NCBI RefSeq assembly: GCF_018555685.1
Contig: NZ_JAFLWW010000015.1
Location: 1-64,000, forward strand
Reading direction: 5' to 3'
Source: Aminobacter anthyllidis
GTDB lineage: Bacteria > Pseudomonadota > Alphaproteobacteria > Rhizobiales > Rhizobiaceae
DNA length: 64,000 nucleotides
Part shown: piece after piece, positions 1-8,902 of the stretch
Layout: each line of letters starts with the position of its first letter
Position numbering within the stretch: the first letter of the stretch is position 1
Translations under genes and position numbers: made by a program
The notes under the pieces: generated by a model
What the model was told of the DNA's origin: nothing
The model's input: only the letters and a program-made list of their open reading frames with translations
Databases searched by the model: none

Positions 1-4
1 CTTA

Positions 5-31
5 AAAGGCCCGCCCCAAGCGGGCCTTTTT
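5..31. terminator. Rho-independent terminator hairpin
   Basis: A 10-bp perfect stem (AAAGGCCCGC / GCGGGCCTTT) with a 5-nt loop is followed by a T run on the plus strand. It probably ends a plus-strand transcript from a gene left of the window. The gene itself is not visible. Confidence 0.75.
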
Positions 32-332
32 GCTATTTGCAGCCTGGAAACGGCCGAGCCGAAACCGCAGCAACACCCCGCAACAAAGGCACAAGCAGAC
101 AAGGCGCGACAAAAAAGCCAAAGCCTGGCACCGCAGCCAACTTCTTCAAATCCACCAGCTTGATCGCTGGCAGCAAGCTTCGCTTGCCTGCCCATGCTAG
201 CTCCTCGTCCTCACGGACGAGGCTGAAGGGTCCGGAGGGCCGACAATGCCGATCCTGAATAGCAACATTGTCACCGAGGCGCCGGCCCTTTGCCGCTGCT
301 TTTGGGAGCTATCGTCCCTGCAACCAACAAAC
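32..332. other. Gene-free stretch between two terminators
   Basis: No convincing coding sequence. The short frames here have low-complexity, Arg/Ser/Pro-rich translations and no ribosome binding site. An 8-bp perfect stem-loop (CCTCGTCC, loop TCAC, GGACGAGG) lies at 203-222, and I cannot assign a function to it. Nothing resembles a tRNA or a known riboswitch. Confidence 0.5.
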
Positions 333-371
333 AAAACGCCCGGCTAGGCAAAAAACCTGGCCGGGCGTTTT
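333..371. terminator. Bidirectional terminator-like hairpin
   Basis: The 12-bp perfect arms AAAACGCCCGGC (333-344) and GCCGGGCGTTTT (360-371) enclose a loop that pairs further (AGG/CCT). The A run on one side and the T run on the other suit termination in both directions. It is the likely end of the minus-strand glycosyltransferase/dioxygenase transcript, whose last gene stops at 609. The 237 bases between hairpin and gene hold no supportable gene. Confidence 0.7.
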
Positions 372-608
372 GCATTCCAAGAATACCCCCACAAAAATGC
401 CGATGCCCGCAGCTCGCAAGGACGCCCAACCGTGGCAACACAAGGGCTGCCGGAGATCGCGCCAACTGAGCCTGGATTGGCATGGGCCACGGATCGCCCG
501 CTTCATGCCTGGCCGAGCCTGCACGAGGTGCATGACCTCCAGATTGCTGTCGATCATGCAGACCGGCCGCCTCTTGCATCTATAGGCGGCCGCGAAGATC
601 GAATGGCC

Positions 609-1337
609 TCAGCGGGCCAGGAACCGCCTGTCCCAGTCCGCCAGCCGATGCGCATTGCCAAGCTGCATCGCCTGGGCCAGAGCCGAGGCGACCGGGCCGA
701 AGACTGTCGACACGAGGATCTTTTGCGCTGCAGCGAGCTCGGGGCTGCGCATGTCCGCGTCGGTCGAGCCGCGATGCAGAGCGCGGATGTCCATCATCAC
801 CACATCGCCGGCCTTGATGTTGACGCGAACGACGTCCCGGGCGGCTTCCGCAAGCACCTCGAGCAGGGTGTCATCGAGCGGCGAGGGCGAAAGGTGCGAG
901 CATGGCACTATCCGCAGGCTGGCGCCGTCCTGGAGATAGACCAGTGCCTTGAGGCTCCCCCTGGTCTCTGACCACGGAGCGCAGTCCTTGAGGAAGTCGC
1001 TGTAGCGGCCGCGCAGGAGATCGGTGTGCCAGTACTGCGAGCGGTTGACGGTAATGTCGCTCAGGCCAAGGGCAAGATACGGACTGCCGCCGTAATAGGC
1101 CGCCAGGAAGCGGTTGACCGTGCCGTCGGCGACGATCCTGGCATGGATGGTCGCCAGGGATGGAAAGCGATGAAAGCCGGCGAGGTGGTACGAATGCGCG
1201 ACATCACGCGTCTGCCCCATGCTGCCGAGGTTGTTGACAGTAGCGGCGCGAAATAGTTCGACTTCGGCTTTGCCGAAGACTGACGGCAGGACGCAAAAGC
1301 CCTGCTCCAGGCACTGGCTGGTCAGTTTCAGATCCAT
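609..1337 (-). CDS. Phytanoyl-CoA dioxygenase (PhyH) family protein
   Basis: A 242-residue protein with the architecture of a small Fe(II)/2-oxoglutarate-dependent oxygenase of the PhyH type. The iron-binding facial triad is visible: HTD at residues 104-106 (His104, Asp106) and a distal His188 in the segment ALHRGS. Such enzymes hydroxylate lipids, secondary metabolites or sugar derivatives in the cytoplasm; the substrate here is unknown. The gene starts 21 bp after the stop of the glycosyltransferase gene upstream and is almost certainly co-transcribed with it, which suggests a modification step on a glycosylated product. ATG at 1337 is the only well-placed start, with an AGGGA sequence upstream. 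The family call is good. Any link to the neighbouring chemotaxis genes is only positional. Confidence 0.75.
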   Translation of the reverse strand: MDLKLTSQCLEQGFCVLPSVFGKAEVELFRAATVNNLGSMGQTRDVAHSYHLAGFHRFPSLATIHARIVADGTVNRFLAAYYGGSPYLALGLSDITVNRSQYWHTDLLRGRYSDFLKDCAPWSETRGSLKALVYLQDGASLRIVPCSHLSPSPLDDTLLEVLAEAARDVVRVNIKAGDVVMMDIRALHRGSTDADMRSPELAAAQKILVSTVFGPVASALAQAMQLGNAHRLADWDRRFLAR

Positions 1338-1358
1338 GCAAATCCATTCCCTGCCCTG

Positions 1359-2156
1359 TCATCGGGAACGGCGCTTGCGCACCTGCTTCGCCTTGGAACG
1401 CAACCGGTCGAGCACGCCACGCGTGTCCGGCTCGCCCCAAATGCGCCGTTCACTCCACAAGCTGTTGTAATTGTTTCCCCCCGACGGCACCAGATCGCTG
1501 AACTCGCCTTCGCTCGTCTTGTTGCGAATGGCCACGACCTCGCCCGTTGGCATCACCTTGACGATGTTGACCCTGCCGGTGCGGTCGACGTTCAGGCGCT
1601 GCGAATCGCCGAAGGCGATCTTGGTCCAGTCAGAGGTCTCGGCCAGCACGCGCCCGAACATGTAGGGGCCGGTCGGCTCCAGTGATGAATGGCCGTAGAA
1701 GCGATCGTTGTAATGTTCGACGACACGGGCGATCGCTCGCTCCAGCGCCGGGCTGCCGGCCTCGGCATAGATGACGGCATTGCTCACCGCCCAGGACGGA
1801 TGGCCCGCAATATCGCGGAAAACCACCATGTCGCAGCGGCTGTCGATCTCGATCGGACGCAGGTGGAGATAGGACAGGTCGGAATAGAGCCCGCCATAGG
1901 TGTGAAGCAGGCAGTAGCGCGCGAGATCCGCCTTGAACGCATAGGGCGTCAGCGTGCGGTAGGCCTGCAGCACCGGTTCGGGATAGTTGTCAGCGAGAAA
2001 GGCAACCAGCTCCTCATTGCCGTAACGCCGGTACTCGGCCCTAGGATAGGTCGATCTGAACGAGTCGACATTGCGTGCGAATGCGTCGGTGGTGGCGGGT
2101 GAATGCGCACCGTCGGTGATCATGATCTGGAAGAGCCGCAGCGGCCTTGTCGTCAT
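1359..2156 (-). CDS. DXD-type sugar glycosyltransferase (GT32-like)
   Basis: A 265-residue protein resembling the glycosyltransferase sugar-binding DXD family (OCH1/capsular GT32-like). The core signature region is present: a lead-in PYAFKADLARYCLL followed by YGGLYSDLSYL near residues 87-97. The canonical second acidic residue is replaced, giving Asp93-Leu-Ser95 rather than DxD. No signal peptide or membrane segment is seen, so it probably acts in the cytoplasm on a nucleotide sugar. I chose ATG 2156 because it has CAGGGAC upstream, whereas the upstream candidate at 2201 has no ribosome binding site. It is followed by the PhyH-type gene with a 21-bp gap. A role in surface polysaccharide, lipid or protein glycosylation is inference. 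Confidence 0.68.
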   Translation of the reverse strand: MTTRPLRLFQIMITDGAHSPATTDAFARNVDSFRSTYPRAEYRRYGNEELVAFLADNYPEPVLQAYRTLTPYAFKADLARYCLLHTYGGLYSDLSYLHLRPIEIDSRCDMVVFRDIAGHPSWAVSNAVIYAEAGSPALERAIARVVEHYNDRFYGHSSLEPTGPYMFGRVLAETSDWTKIAFGDSQRLNVDRTGRVNIVKVMPTGEVVAIRNKTSEGEFSDLVPSGGNNYNSLWSERRIWGEPDTRGVLDRLRSKAKQVRKRRSR

Positions 2157-2309
2157 CCATTTGTCCCTGACATGCGGTGTATTGCTCCGCGCAAGCGGCA
2201 CAGCGCCGACAGCGCGCGCGTCGCGCGTCCACGCTACGGTATCAGCACGAGCGCCGGCCTGAGAAGGGCTGCCTGGTCGAGGCGCGTGAAGGACAGTCCG
2301 CTTGCCAGG

Positions 2310-2690
2310 CTAGAACAGCTCGAAGTCACCTGATGACGCGGCGTTCAGCGGTCCTGAATCATGGCCGGCCAAGCGCGAGGCGAGGTCTGAAAGGGTAATC
2401 GCGGCGAGTGCCGCCTGCTGATCGATCTGCCAGCCGGGCGCAGTGGCCGCGCCGAGATCCTCGATATAGCCGGCTAAGCATCGCAGTTTCTGCTCGATAT
2501 GGTCGAAGCTCTGCAGCGCCTGCGCATAATGCGGGTCGCTGGCGGCGAGCTGCCCGCCCTGTGCGGAAACCAGCGGATGCAGCCGTTCCACTTGCGCTGC
2601 GATGTCATTCAACTCGACGCTCACCCGTCCGAGCATCTCGGAAACGGGCGTAAGGGTCTCACGGCAATGTGCACTGGCACGCGATGGCAT
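2310..2690 (-). CDS. cheT: CheT-like chemotaxis protein, remote CheZ-type phosphatase
   Basis: A 126-residue, largely helical protein at the 3' end of the che operon, directly after cheD. In Sinorhizobium meliloti the gene in this slot (orf10/cheT) encodes a remote CheZ homologue that acts on a phosphorylated CheY. The sequence contains QSFDHIEQ near residues 60-67, which fits the QxxDxxxQ pattern around the catalytic Gln of CheZ (DxxxQ). The C-terminus ends in a short acidic/aromatic segment (GDFELF), possibly a CheY-binding tail as in CheZ. The start is ATG 2690, 20 bp after the cheD stop, with only a weak ribosome binding site. Position and motif agree, but overall similarity to CheZ is too low to call by eye alone. 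Confidence 0.68.
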   Translation of the reverse strand: MPSRASAHCRETLTPVSEMLGRVSVELNDIAAQVERLHPLVSAQGGQLAASDPHYAQALQSFDHIEQKLRCLAGYIEDLGAATAPGWQIDQQAALAAITLSDLASRLAGHDSGPLNAASSGDFELF

Positions 2691-2710
2691 GGCGGACGAC
2701 TTTCAAAAGA

Positions 2711-3250
2711 TCAAAAGAACTCGACGGAACCGCCCGATGGCGCGACCGGTGGCTGCTTGGGTGGAACCGGGGCGACGAAGCCCTTGTCGCCGGAGAGCAT
2801 GACCTGGCGGGCGCGGCCGGACAGCGGCCAGTATTCGACCCGGCGGCCGCGATCTCCGCCGAGGTCGCCGCCAACGATGCTGATGCCTTCGTTGCGCAGG
2901 AACGTCTCGGCGAACTCCGCATTCATCGCGCCGATGTCGGAGAGGCCCTCAATGGTACGGGCACCGCCGAACAGCTTGGCCTCCAGCCGGTGGCGATGCG
3001 CGCCACGCTGCAGCAGGCCGTTGACGAGAAGCTCCATCAGATGAACACCGTAGCTTTGGGCATCGAGCGACGAGCGGCCATTGTTTCCGGGCAGCAGGAA
3101 GTGGTTCATGCCGCCGGTCCGGGCAAAGGGATCGCGGATGCAGGCGGCAACACAGGACCCCAGAATGGTCGTCAGCACGACGTCCTCCCGGTCGACCACG
3201 TGGTATTCGCCACGCATGACAGTGATGCGGCTTTTGGTGACCAGGGTCAC
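2711..3250 (-). CDS. cheD: Chemoreceptor glutamine deamidase CheD
   Basis: A 179-residue CheD. It deamidates specific glutamines of methyl-accepting chemotaxis proteins and helps adaptation. The catalytic Cys (TILGSCVAAC near residue 33) and His (GGMNHFLLPG near residue 50) are both present. The start is GTG 3250, which overlaps the cheY2 stop in a GTGA arrangement and so indicates translational coupling. It lies between cheY2 and cheT in the minus-strand che operon, the same order as in Sinorhizobium and Agrobacterium. Confidence 0.93.
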   Translation of the reverse strand: MTLVTKSRITVMRGEYHVVDREDVVLTTILGSCVAACIRDPFARTGGMNHFLLPGNNGRSSLDAQSYGVHLMELLVNGLLQRGAHRHRLEAKLFGGARTIEGLSDIGAMNAEFAETFLRNEGISIVGGDLGGDRGRRVEYWPLSGRARQVMLSGDKGFVAPVPPKQPPVAPSGGSVEFF

Positions 3251-3636
3251 TTAAGCACTCCGACGATCGCTTCGATGGCCTTCTTGAGCGCCGGTATGGT
3301 GAACGGCTTGGTCAGGAAGTTGTTGACGCCGAGTGCGACGGCAGCTTCCAGCAGCTGGCGATCGCCCTTGCCGGTGAGCAGGATGAACGGGGTCGTGCGG
3401 GTCGGGCCATAGGAGCGGATCGCCTTCAGCAGCTGCAGCCCATCGAGCTTCGGCATGTTGAAGTCGGAGATGACCATATGGCAGGGCTGTTCCATCATCA
3501 TGCGCAGGGCCTGCTCGCCGTCCTTGGCGATGGAGATCTTGCGGATGCCCATCTCCTGCAACGCATCGGTGATGAGCATGCGGCTGGTCGTCGTATCGTC
3601 GACGACGAGGACCTTAAAGTGTTCGAGGAAGGACAT
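3247..3636 (-). CDS. cheY2: Chemotaxis response regulator CheY2
   Basis: A 129-residue single-domain receiver. The acidic pocket (VVDD near residues 11-14), phosphoacceptor Asp58 ([11 protein letters not shown]), the conserved Thr (FILLTGKG) and Lys (LTKPF) are all visible. Two CheY proteins are typical of rhizobial che operons. In S. meliloti CheY2 is the main regulator that slows the motor, and CheY1 acts as a phosphate sink; that assignment is transferred by gene position. I chose ATG 3636 for its GGAG ribosome binding site six bases upstream; an ATG at 3648 is in frame but less well placed. The gene start lies inside the 3' end of cheB, a 23-bp overlap. Confidence 0.92.
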   Translation of the reverse strand: MSFLEHFKVLVVDDTTTSRMLITDALQEMGIRKISIAKDGEQALRMMMEQPCHMVISDFNMPKLDGLQLLKAIRSYGPTRTTPFILLTGKGDRQLLEAAVALGVNNFLTKPFTIPALKKAIEAIVGVLK

Positions 3637-4687
3637 TTTTGACTCCATTGGAATTCGAGCGCGTCAGCGCGAGGATATGGGAGGCGATCTTGTCCAGCGG
3701 CGCCTGCCGCTCGACCGCGCCGACTTCGAAGGCGACCCTGGGCATGCCGTAGACAAGGCTGGTGGCCTCGTCCTGGCCGAGCGTATTGGCGCCGGCCTGA
3801 CGCATCTGCAGCAGCCCGGCAGCGCCGTCGCGGCCCATGCCGGTCAGGATGGCGCCGACGGCTTTGGAACCCGTCGCCTTGGCGACCGAGGCAAACAGCA
3901 CATCGACCGACGGCCGGTGACCGTTGACAGGATCGGTGCTGCGCAACCGGCAGCGCAACTGGCCGGGCCCCGAGATCTCGAGATGCGTGGCGCCGCCAGG
4001 GGCGAGATAGACATGCCCCGGTGTCAGCGGCGCGCCATCGACGGCCTCGCTGACATGCGGCCTCGACATGCGGTTGAGACGCTCGGCGAAGCTCTTGGTG
4101 AAGGCTCCCGGCATATGCTGGGTGATGACGGTGGGCGGGCAGTTTTCGGGGAACTGCGACAGCACCGCAATCAGGGCCTCGACGCCGCCGGTCGATGAGC
4201 CGATCGCAACGATCTTGCCGCTGGGCACATAGTCGGCATTGCCCACCGGCTGCTCGCGCTGCCCGCTGGCCTGATGGGCGTTCGCCAACGGGCGGATCTG
4301 GGCACGCGCCGCAGCTTTGACCGTAGCCTGCAATGCGCCGAAGGCCCTGTCATCGCTGAACGAAGCCTTGGAGATGCAGTCGAAGGCGCCGATCTCCAGG
4401 GCGGTGATCGTGGCTGTGGCATCCCGGCTGGTCAGGCTCGACACCATGATCACGGGCATCGGCCGCAGCCGCATGATCTTTTCGAGAAATTCGAGCCCGT
4501 TCATGTTCGGCATCTCGACGTCAAGCGTGATGACGTCGGGGTTGAGTTCCTTGATCTTGGCACGGGCCTCCAGCGGGTCGGCGGCATGGCCGACGACCTC
4601 GATGGCCGGGTCGAGGCGCAGCACCGCCGAAAGCAGCGTGCGCATGGTGGCGGAATCGTCGACGATGAGAACGCGAACCGGCTTCAT
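3614..4687 (-). CDS. cheB: Chemotaxis protein-glutamate methylesterase CheB
   Basis: A 357-residue CheB with an N-terminal receiver domain (phosphoacceptor Asp56 in [13 protein letters not shown]), a linker around residues 130-155, and a C-terminal methylesterase domain. The Ser-His-Asp active-site triad is visible ([25 protein letters not shown]). It removes methyl groups from chemoreceptors when phosphorylated by CheA. ATG 4687 overlaps the cheR stop as ATGA; the open frame runs far upstream through cheR, but that part is noise. The last 23 bp overlap cheY2. Confidence 0.95.
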   Translation of the reverse strand: MKPVRVLIVDDSATMRTLLSAVLRLDPAIEVVGHAADPLEARAKIKELNPDVITLDVEMPNMNGLEFLEKIMRLRPMPVIMVSSLTSRDATATITALEIGAFDCISKASFSDDRAFGALQATVKAAARAQIRPLANAHQASGQREQPVGNADYVPSGKIVAIGSSTGGVEALIAVLSQFPENCPPTVITQHMPGAFTKSFAERLNRMSRPHVSEAVDGAPLTPGHVYLAPGGATHLEISGPGQLRCRLRSTDPVNGHRPSVDVLFASVAKATGSKAVGAILTGMGRDGAAGLLQMRQAGANTLGQDEATSLVYGMPRVAFEVGAVERQAPLDKIASHILALTRSNSNGVKNVLPRTL

Positions 4688-5580
4688 GCGGCGCCATCGC
4701 GCAGCTTGTAGGTGGTGATGCCCTCTGGCTGGAAGTCCGCCGTCGCGGGTCCCGAGACCCGCTCGGAATGGCCGATATAGAGGGTGCCGCCCGCCGTCAG
4801 CAGCGGTACGAAACGGCTCCAGATCCGCGACTGTGTTGCTTCCTCGAAATAGATGACGACGTTGCGGCAATAGATCGCCTGGAAGCGGCCCTTCATCGGC
4901 CATGCTCCGATGAGGTTGAGCTCGCGGAAGGCTACGATCGTGCGCATCTCGTCGGCGGCGCTGAAGGAGGTGCCGTCGCCCGACCGGGACGGTGTGAACC
5001 AGCGCCGGCGCAGGTCCGGCGGCACCGGCCGCAACGCGGCCTCGCTGTAGATCCCCTCGCGGCCGAACGCGACCATGTTGGGGTCGATGTCGGTCGCCAG
5101 AACCCTGATGTCGTAGTTGGCGGCCTCGGGCATCAGCGACAGGATCGTCAACGCGATCGAATAGGGCTCGGCGCCATTGGAGCATGCCGCCGACCAGATC
5201 CTGACCCGGCCGCCACGCCGCGCCGCATCGAGAAGCGGCGGCAGGACCTGCTTTGCCAGGTGCTCGAAATGATGCGGCTCGCGGTAGAAATTGGTGACGT
5301 TGGTGGTCAACGCCGCCAGCATCTTCTGGCGTTCGTCGAGCCCATCGCGCGAGGCGATGAGCGTGCAGTAGTCGCGGAAGCTTTCGAGTCCGAGCGCGCG
5401 CAACCGCTTCGACAGCCGGGAATAGACGAGTGCCGCCTTTGCCTCGGTCAGGTGGATGCCGGCGTCGGCGTGGAGCATCGCCGCGATCTGCCGCATGTCC
5501 TCGCCGGTGAGCACGAACTCGCCGGCCACCAGGCTCTGCCGCTGGCCGCGCGGTTTGTCGATGTTTTGCAGACCGGTCAT
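4684..5580 (-). CDS. cheR: Chemotaxis protein methyltransferase CheR
   Basis: A 298-residue SAM-dependent chemoreceptor methyltransferase. It has the short N-terminal helical CheR domain, then the methyltransferase domain with the SAM-binding segment [15 protein letters not shown] and the family signature CRNVVIYF near residue 235. It methylates glutamates on the receptors during adaptation. The DWQEF tail of the MCP encoded upstream could tether it. ATG 5580 overlaps the cheW stop and the 3' end overlaps cheB, both as ATGA, so it is translationally coupled on both sides. Confidence 0.94.
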   Translation of the reverse strand: MTGLQNIDKPRGQRQSLVAGEFVLTGEDMRQIAAMLHADAGIHLTEAKAALVYSRLSKRLRALGLESFRDYCTLIASRDGLDERQKMLAALTTNVTNFYREPHHFEHLAKQVLPPLLDAARRGGRVRIWSAACSNGAEPYSIALTILSLMPEAANYDIRVLATDIDPNMVAFGREGIYSEAALRPVPPDLRRRWFTPSRSGDGTSFSAADEMRTIVAFRELNLIGAWPMKGRFQAIYCRNVVIYFEEATQSRIWSRFVPLLTAGGTLYIGHSERVSGPATADFQPEGITTYKLRDGAA

Positions 5581-6032
5581 GCCGCGATCGGCTCAAGCGC
5601 CGGCAGGACGTTGTCCAGCGCGATCAGGCTGATCATGCGGCCTTCGATGGCAAGCACGCCGCGCACGAAGGTCTTGGCCATGTCGGAGGCGACGTCGGGC
5701 GTCGGCTTGATGGCGTCGTCGGTGACCGACAGGATGTCGGAAACCGCATCGACCAGAAGCCCCACCACCTGCGAGCCGACCTGCGCCACCATGATGACGT
5801 GACGCACGGTGGGCTCCGGCGGCTGGAAGCCGAGGCGGGCGGCAAGGTCGACGATCGGCAGGATCGCGCCGCGCAGGTTGATGACGCCGCGGACGTAAGG
5901 CGGCGACTTGGGCAGCACGGTCGCTGGTGCCCAGCCCCTGATCTCGCGCACCGACATGATGTCGACGCAGAATTCCTGCTCGCCGATACGGAACGCGATG
6001 AGCTCGCGGCTGCTGTTGTCGTGTTTGATCAT
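5577..6032 (-). CDS. cheW: Chemotaxis adaptor protein CheW
   Basis: A 151-residue CheW-like adaptor that couples chemoreceptors to the CheA kinase. It contains the conserved core ([31 protein letters not shown]). ATG 6032 was chosen for the GGGTG ribosome binding site just upstream; it overlaps the cheA stop (6037) by a few bases. A longer in-frame start at 6065 would lie well inside cheA and is unlikely. Confidence 0.94.
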   Translation of the reverse strand: MIKHDNSSRELIAFRIGEQEFCVDIMSVREIRGWAPATVLPKSPPYVRGVINLRGAILPIVDLAARLGFQPPEPTVRHVIMVAQVGSQVVGLLVDAVSDILSVTDDAIKPTPDVASDMAKTFVRGVLAIEGRMISLIALDNVLPALEPIAA

Positions 6033-6036
6033 GGCA

Positions 6037-8226
6037 TCACCCTGCTGCTGCAAGAACGGGTTCAAGAATGGTCGCGTCGGACTGCGAATTGGCGATCACG
6101 GTATCGACGTCGATGATGAGGGCGACGCGGCCATCGCCGAGGATGGTTGCGGCGGCGATACCCGGCACATGCCGGTAGTTGGATTCCAGGCTCTTGATGA
6201 CGACCTGGCGCTGGCCCTGGATCGTATCGACGAGCAGGGCGCTGCGGCGGCCGCCTTCGGTCTCGACCAGGATCGCCACGGCCGCCAACGGATCGGTGGC
6301 CGTGGTGCGGAAACCGAGCTCGCGGCCGACGTCGATCAACGGCGTGAAGGTATCGCGGATCGCAATGACCCGGGCGCCGCCGCCGAGACCGTGCACGTCG
6401 GCCGCCTTTGGCTGCAGGGTCTCGATGATGGCTGTTAGCGGTACCACCAGTGTCTGGTCGGCGACCGTTACCACCATGCCGTCGAGCACGGCGAGCGTCA
6501 GGGGCAGGCTCATGGTGAAGGTCGAGCCCTTGCCGGGCCTGGAGGTGATCGACAGTCGACCGCCAAGGCTCTGGATCGAACGCTTCACCACATCCATGCC
6601 GACGCCGCGGCCTGAGATGTTCGACACTTCCGACGCCGTCGAGAAACCCGGCAAGAAGATCAGATTGTCGATCTCCTCGTCGGAAAGCACGGCATCGGCT
6701 GCGATCAGGCCCTTCTCGGCGGCGATCGCCTTGACCCTTGAGCGGTTGATGCCGGCACCGTCGTCGGCAACCTCGATGACGATGCGGCCGGAGCGGTGCA
6801 TCGCCGACAAACGAACCACGCCCTCAGCCGGCTTGCCGGCGGCGACGCGCACTTCGGGCTTCTCCAGCCCGTGATCGATGGCATTGCGGATCATGTGGGT
6901 CAGCGGGTCGTTGAGACGGTCGATCACCGTCTTGTCGACCTCGGTGCCCTCGCCGTCGGTGATCAGGCGTACCTGCTTGCCTGTCATGCCGGCGACTTCG
7001 CGCACCAGGCGCGGAATGCGCTGGAACACCGACTTCACCGCCTGGGCGCGGATGGCCATGACGCAGTCCTGGATTTCGCGCGTCAGGTGCTCGAGTTCGT
7101 CGAGACCAAGGGCGACGGCGGATCCGGGCACGTGACCGGCTTCCATGACGCGCTGCGACAGCATCGCCTGGTTGATCACAAGTTCGCCGACGAGATCGAT
7201 CAGCCGGTCGACCCGCTCGAGATCGGCGCGGATGGTCTGCGGAGCGCCCGCATTTGCATTGGCGCCGCCTTCGCCGTTGCGTGCCGCAACAGCCTTTGCC
7301 GGTTGAGCGTCGATTTCGGCAACAGCCTCCCGTTCTTCGGCCAATGGCAGCGGGATGATGTCGGCTGTCGTTGCCGGAAGAGACGTTTCATCGGCCTGGA
7401 TGGAGCGGAGCAGGGCAGCGAATGCATCTTCGGTCGAGCCGGCGCCGGAGTCGGCATCGCCGTCGGCGTCGGATGCCTGAATGGTCAGGCTGGAATCCCA
7501 TTCCACGAATTCGAAGACCTCGCGGATCGCATCCTCGCCCTTCTCGGTGGTGAGCCGCATGGTCCATTCGAGATAGGCGCCCTCCGGATCGAGTTCGGCG
7601 AGTTGCGGCAGTCCACTCGCATCGCAGCTGGTCTCCAGCTGTCCCAGGCGTTCCAGTTCGCGCAGCACCAGCGCCGTCTCGTTGCCCTTGGCATAGAGTT
7701 CGGGCCTGGGCTTGAAAGTGATCGTGTAGCTACGTCCGGCAACGGCCGGGGTGTCCGAAAAGTCGAACGCCACGCTGACGGGCGTGAAGGAGAAGTCGCT
7801 CATGTCGTCTTCTTCTTCGGCGCTGGCATCCGCCCCGCCGGGACTCAGTGCGGTGAGTTCAGCGACCAGCACTTCGCTGCGCCCGCTGTCGACCGCGTGG
7901 CCATCGCGTGCCGCCGCCACGAGATCCGCCAAAAGATCGGCGGCGCGCAGCATGACGGCCATGACGTCGGCTGTCGGCTCCAGCGCGCCGTTCCTGACAT
8001 GGTCGAGCGTGGTTTCGAAGACATGGGCGAACTGCACCAGGTCTCCGAGGCTGAAGGCGCCAGCGCCGCCCTTGATCGAATGTACCGCGCGGAAAACCGC
8101 GTTCACGGTGTCGGATTCGGCTTCCCCGCGTTCCATCGCGAGAAGGCCGGTTTCCAGTTCGGCGAGTTGCTCCTCGCACTCCTGGAAGAAGGTCTGCTTG
8201 ACTGCTGCCATTGCATCCACGGACAT
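6037..8226 (-). CDS. cheA: Chemotaxis sensor histidine kinase CheA
   Basis: A 729-residue CheA in standard order: P1 HPt domain with phosphorylated His49 ([10 protein letters not shown]), P2 response-regulator docking region (about residues 160-270), P3 dimerisation helices (from about 350), P4 ATPase ([16 protein letters not shown] boxes), and P5 CheW-like regulatory domain at the C-terminus. It autophosphorylates on signal from receptors and passes phosphate to CheY1, CheY2 and CheB. ATG 8226 has GGGAG immediately upstream and sits 10 bp after the cheY1 stop; ATG 8211 is an alternative. The frame upstream of 8226 is shadow of cheY1. Confidence 0.95.
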   Translation of the reverse strand: MSVDAMAAVKQTFFQECEEQLAELETGLLAMERGEAESDTVNAVFRAVHSIKGGAGAFSLGDLVQFAHVFETTLDHVRNGALEPTADVMAVMLRAADLLADLVAAARDGHAVDSGRSEVLVAELTALSPGGADASAEEEDDMSDFSFTPVSVAFDFSDTPAVAGRSYTITFKPRPELYAKGNETALVLRELERLGQLETSCDASGLPQLAELDPEGAYLEWTMRLTTEKGEDAIREVFEFVEWDSSLTIQASDADGDADSGAGSTEDAFAALLRSIQADETSLPATTADIIPLPLAEEREAVAEIDAQPAKAVAARNGEGGANANAGAPQTIRADLERVDRLIDLVGELVINQAMLSQRVMEAGHVPGSAVALGLDELEHLTREIQDCVMAIRAQAVKSVFQRIPRLVREVAGMTGKQVRLITDGEGTEVDKTVIDRLNDPLTHMIRNAIDHGLEKPEVRVAAGKPAEGVVRLSAMHRSGRIVIEVADDGAGINRSRVKAIAAEKGLIAADAVLSDEEIDNLIFLPGFSTASEVSNISGRGVGMDVVKRSIQSLGGRLSITSRPGKGSTFTMSLPLTLAVLDGMVVTVADQTLVVPLTAIIETLQPKAADVHGLGGGARVIAIRDTFTPLIDVGRELGFRTTATDPLAAVAILVETEGGRRSALLVDTIQGQRQVVIKSLESNYRHVPGIAAATILGDGRVALIIDVDTVIANSQSDATILEPVLAAAG

Positions 8227-8236
8227 GTCTCCCAAT

Positions 8237-8602
8237 TCAGGCCGACACGCGGCGGATGGCGTCGACCAGCTTGGCCGGATCGAAAGGCTTGACGATCCAG
8301 CCGGTCGCGCCGGCACGCCGGGCGCGATCCTTCTTTTCGGCATCGCTCTCGGTCGTCAGGACCAGGATCGGAATGCCGCGATAGGTTTCGTCGGCCCGGA
8401 CATGCTCGATGAAGCCGAAGCCATCCATCCTGGGCATGTTGATGTCGGTGACGATGACCCGTGGGGTTTCGCCCTTCAGCACCTCGAGGCCATGGACGCC
8501 GTCCTCGGCTTGAATGACCCTGTAGCCGGCTTGCGTCAGCGCCAGTTTCAACATCTCGCGCATGGTGCGAGAATCATCGACGGTCAAAATGGTCGCGCTC
8601 AT
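8237..8602 (-). CDS. cheY1: Chemotaxis response regulator CheY1
   Basis: A 121-residue receiver-only protein with the Asp9-Asp10 pocket, phosphoacceptor Asp53 (VTDINMPRMDG), conserved Thr (VLTTES) and Lys (VKPFDP). By position, immediately before cheA, it corresponds to CheY1 of S. meliloti, which drains phosphate from CheY2-P through CheA. ATG 8602 overlaps the stop of the STAS gene as ATGA. Confidence 0.92.
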   Translation of the reverse strand: MSATILTVDDSRTMREMLKLALTQAGYRVIQAEDGVHGLEVLKGETPRVIVTDINMPRMDGFGFIEHVRADETYRGIPILVLTTESDAEKKDRARRAGATGWIVKPFDPAKLVDAIRRVSA

Positions 8603-8895
8603 TCCGGCATCTCCTCCCTGGTGAAATCCGCTTGCGAGAAGCCCAGGAGCCGCAGGCCTTCGACGAAGCCGGGCGTCAGGTTGGTGAAGGAGAGCGCGGT
8701 TTCATCCGCGCTCCAGGTTTGTTGAGCCGACAGGAGAACCTGAAGGCATTGACCGCCGATCCGCTCCACGCGCGAGGCATCGATGGTCAGCGCGGTTCCG
8801 CGCATTGCGAGCAGGCTTTCGGTCAGTGGCGCTGCCGCCCTGAGGTCCAGAACTGCGGCAAGCTCGAGTATCCGTTGCGATGGATCGGGGGTCAT
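8599..8895 (-). CDS. cheS: CheS-like STAS-domain protein
   Basis: A 98-residue single-domain protein with STAS/anti-anti-sigma character: a beta-alpha pattern with LTIDASRVERIGGQCLQVLL around residues 35-54. In S. meliloti the equivalent small gene (orf2/cheS) sits between the MCP gene and cheY1. Its product binds CheA and speeds CheY1 dephosphorylation. ATG 8895 lies 7 bp after the mcp stop. The annotation rests on gene order plus the STAS-like fold pattern. Confidence 0.75.
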   Translation of the reverse strand: MTPDPSQRILELAAVLDLRAAAPLTESLLAMRGTALTIDASRVERIGGQCLQVLLSAQQTWSADETALSFTNLTPGFVEGLRLLGFSQADFTREEMPE

Positions 8896-8902
8896 GGCTG
8901 GC

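Noticed and set aside
309-557. An 82-codon minus-strand ORF after the PhyH gene
   Set aside because: It runs straight through the terminator hairpin at 333-371 and has no family resemblance.
4688-5596. A 660-residue CheR-CheB-like fusion suggested by one long open frame
   Set aside because: The part upstream of 4687 is the wrong frame of cheR. True cheB starts at ATG 4687 with an ATGA overlap, so there is no fusion.
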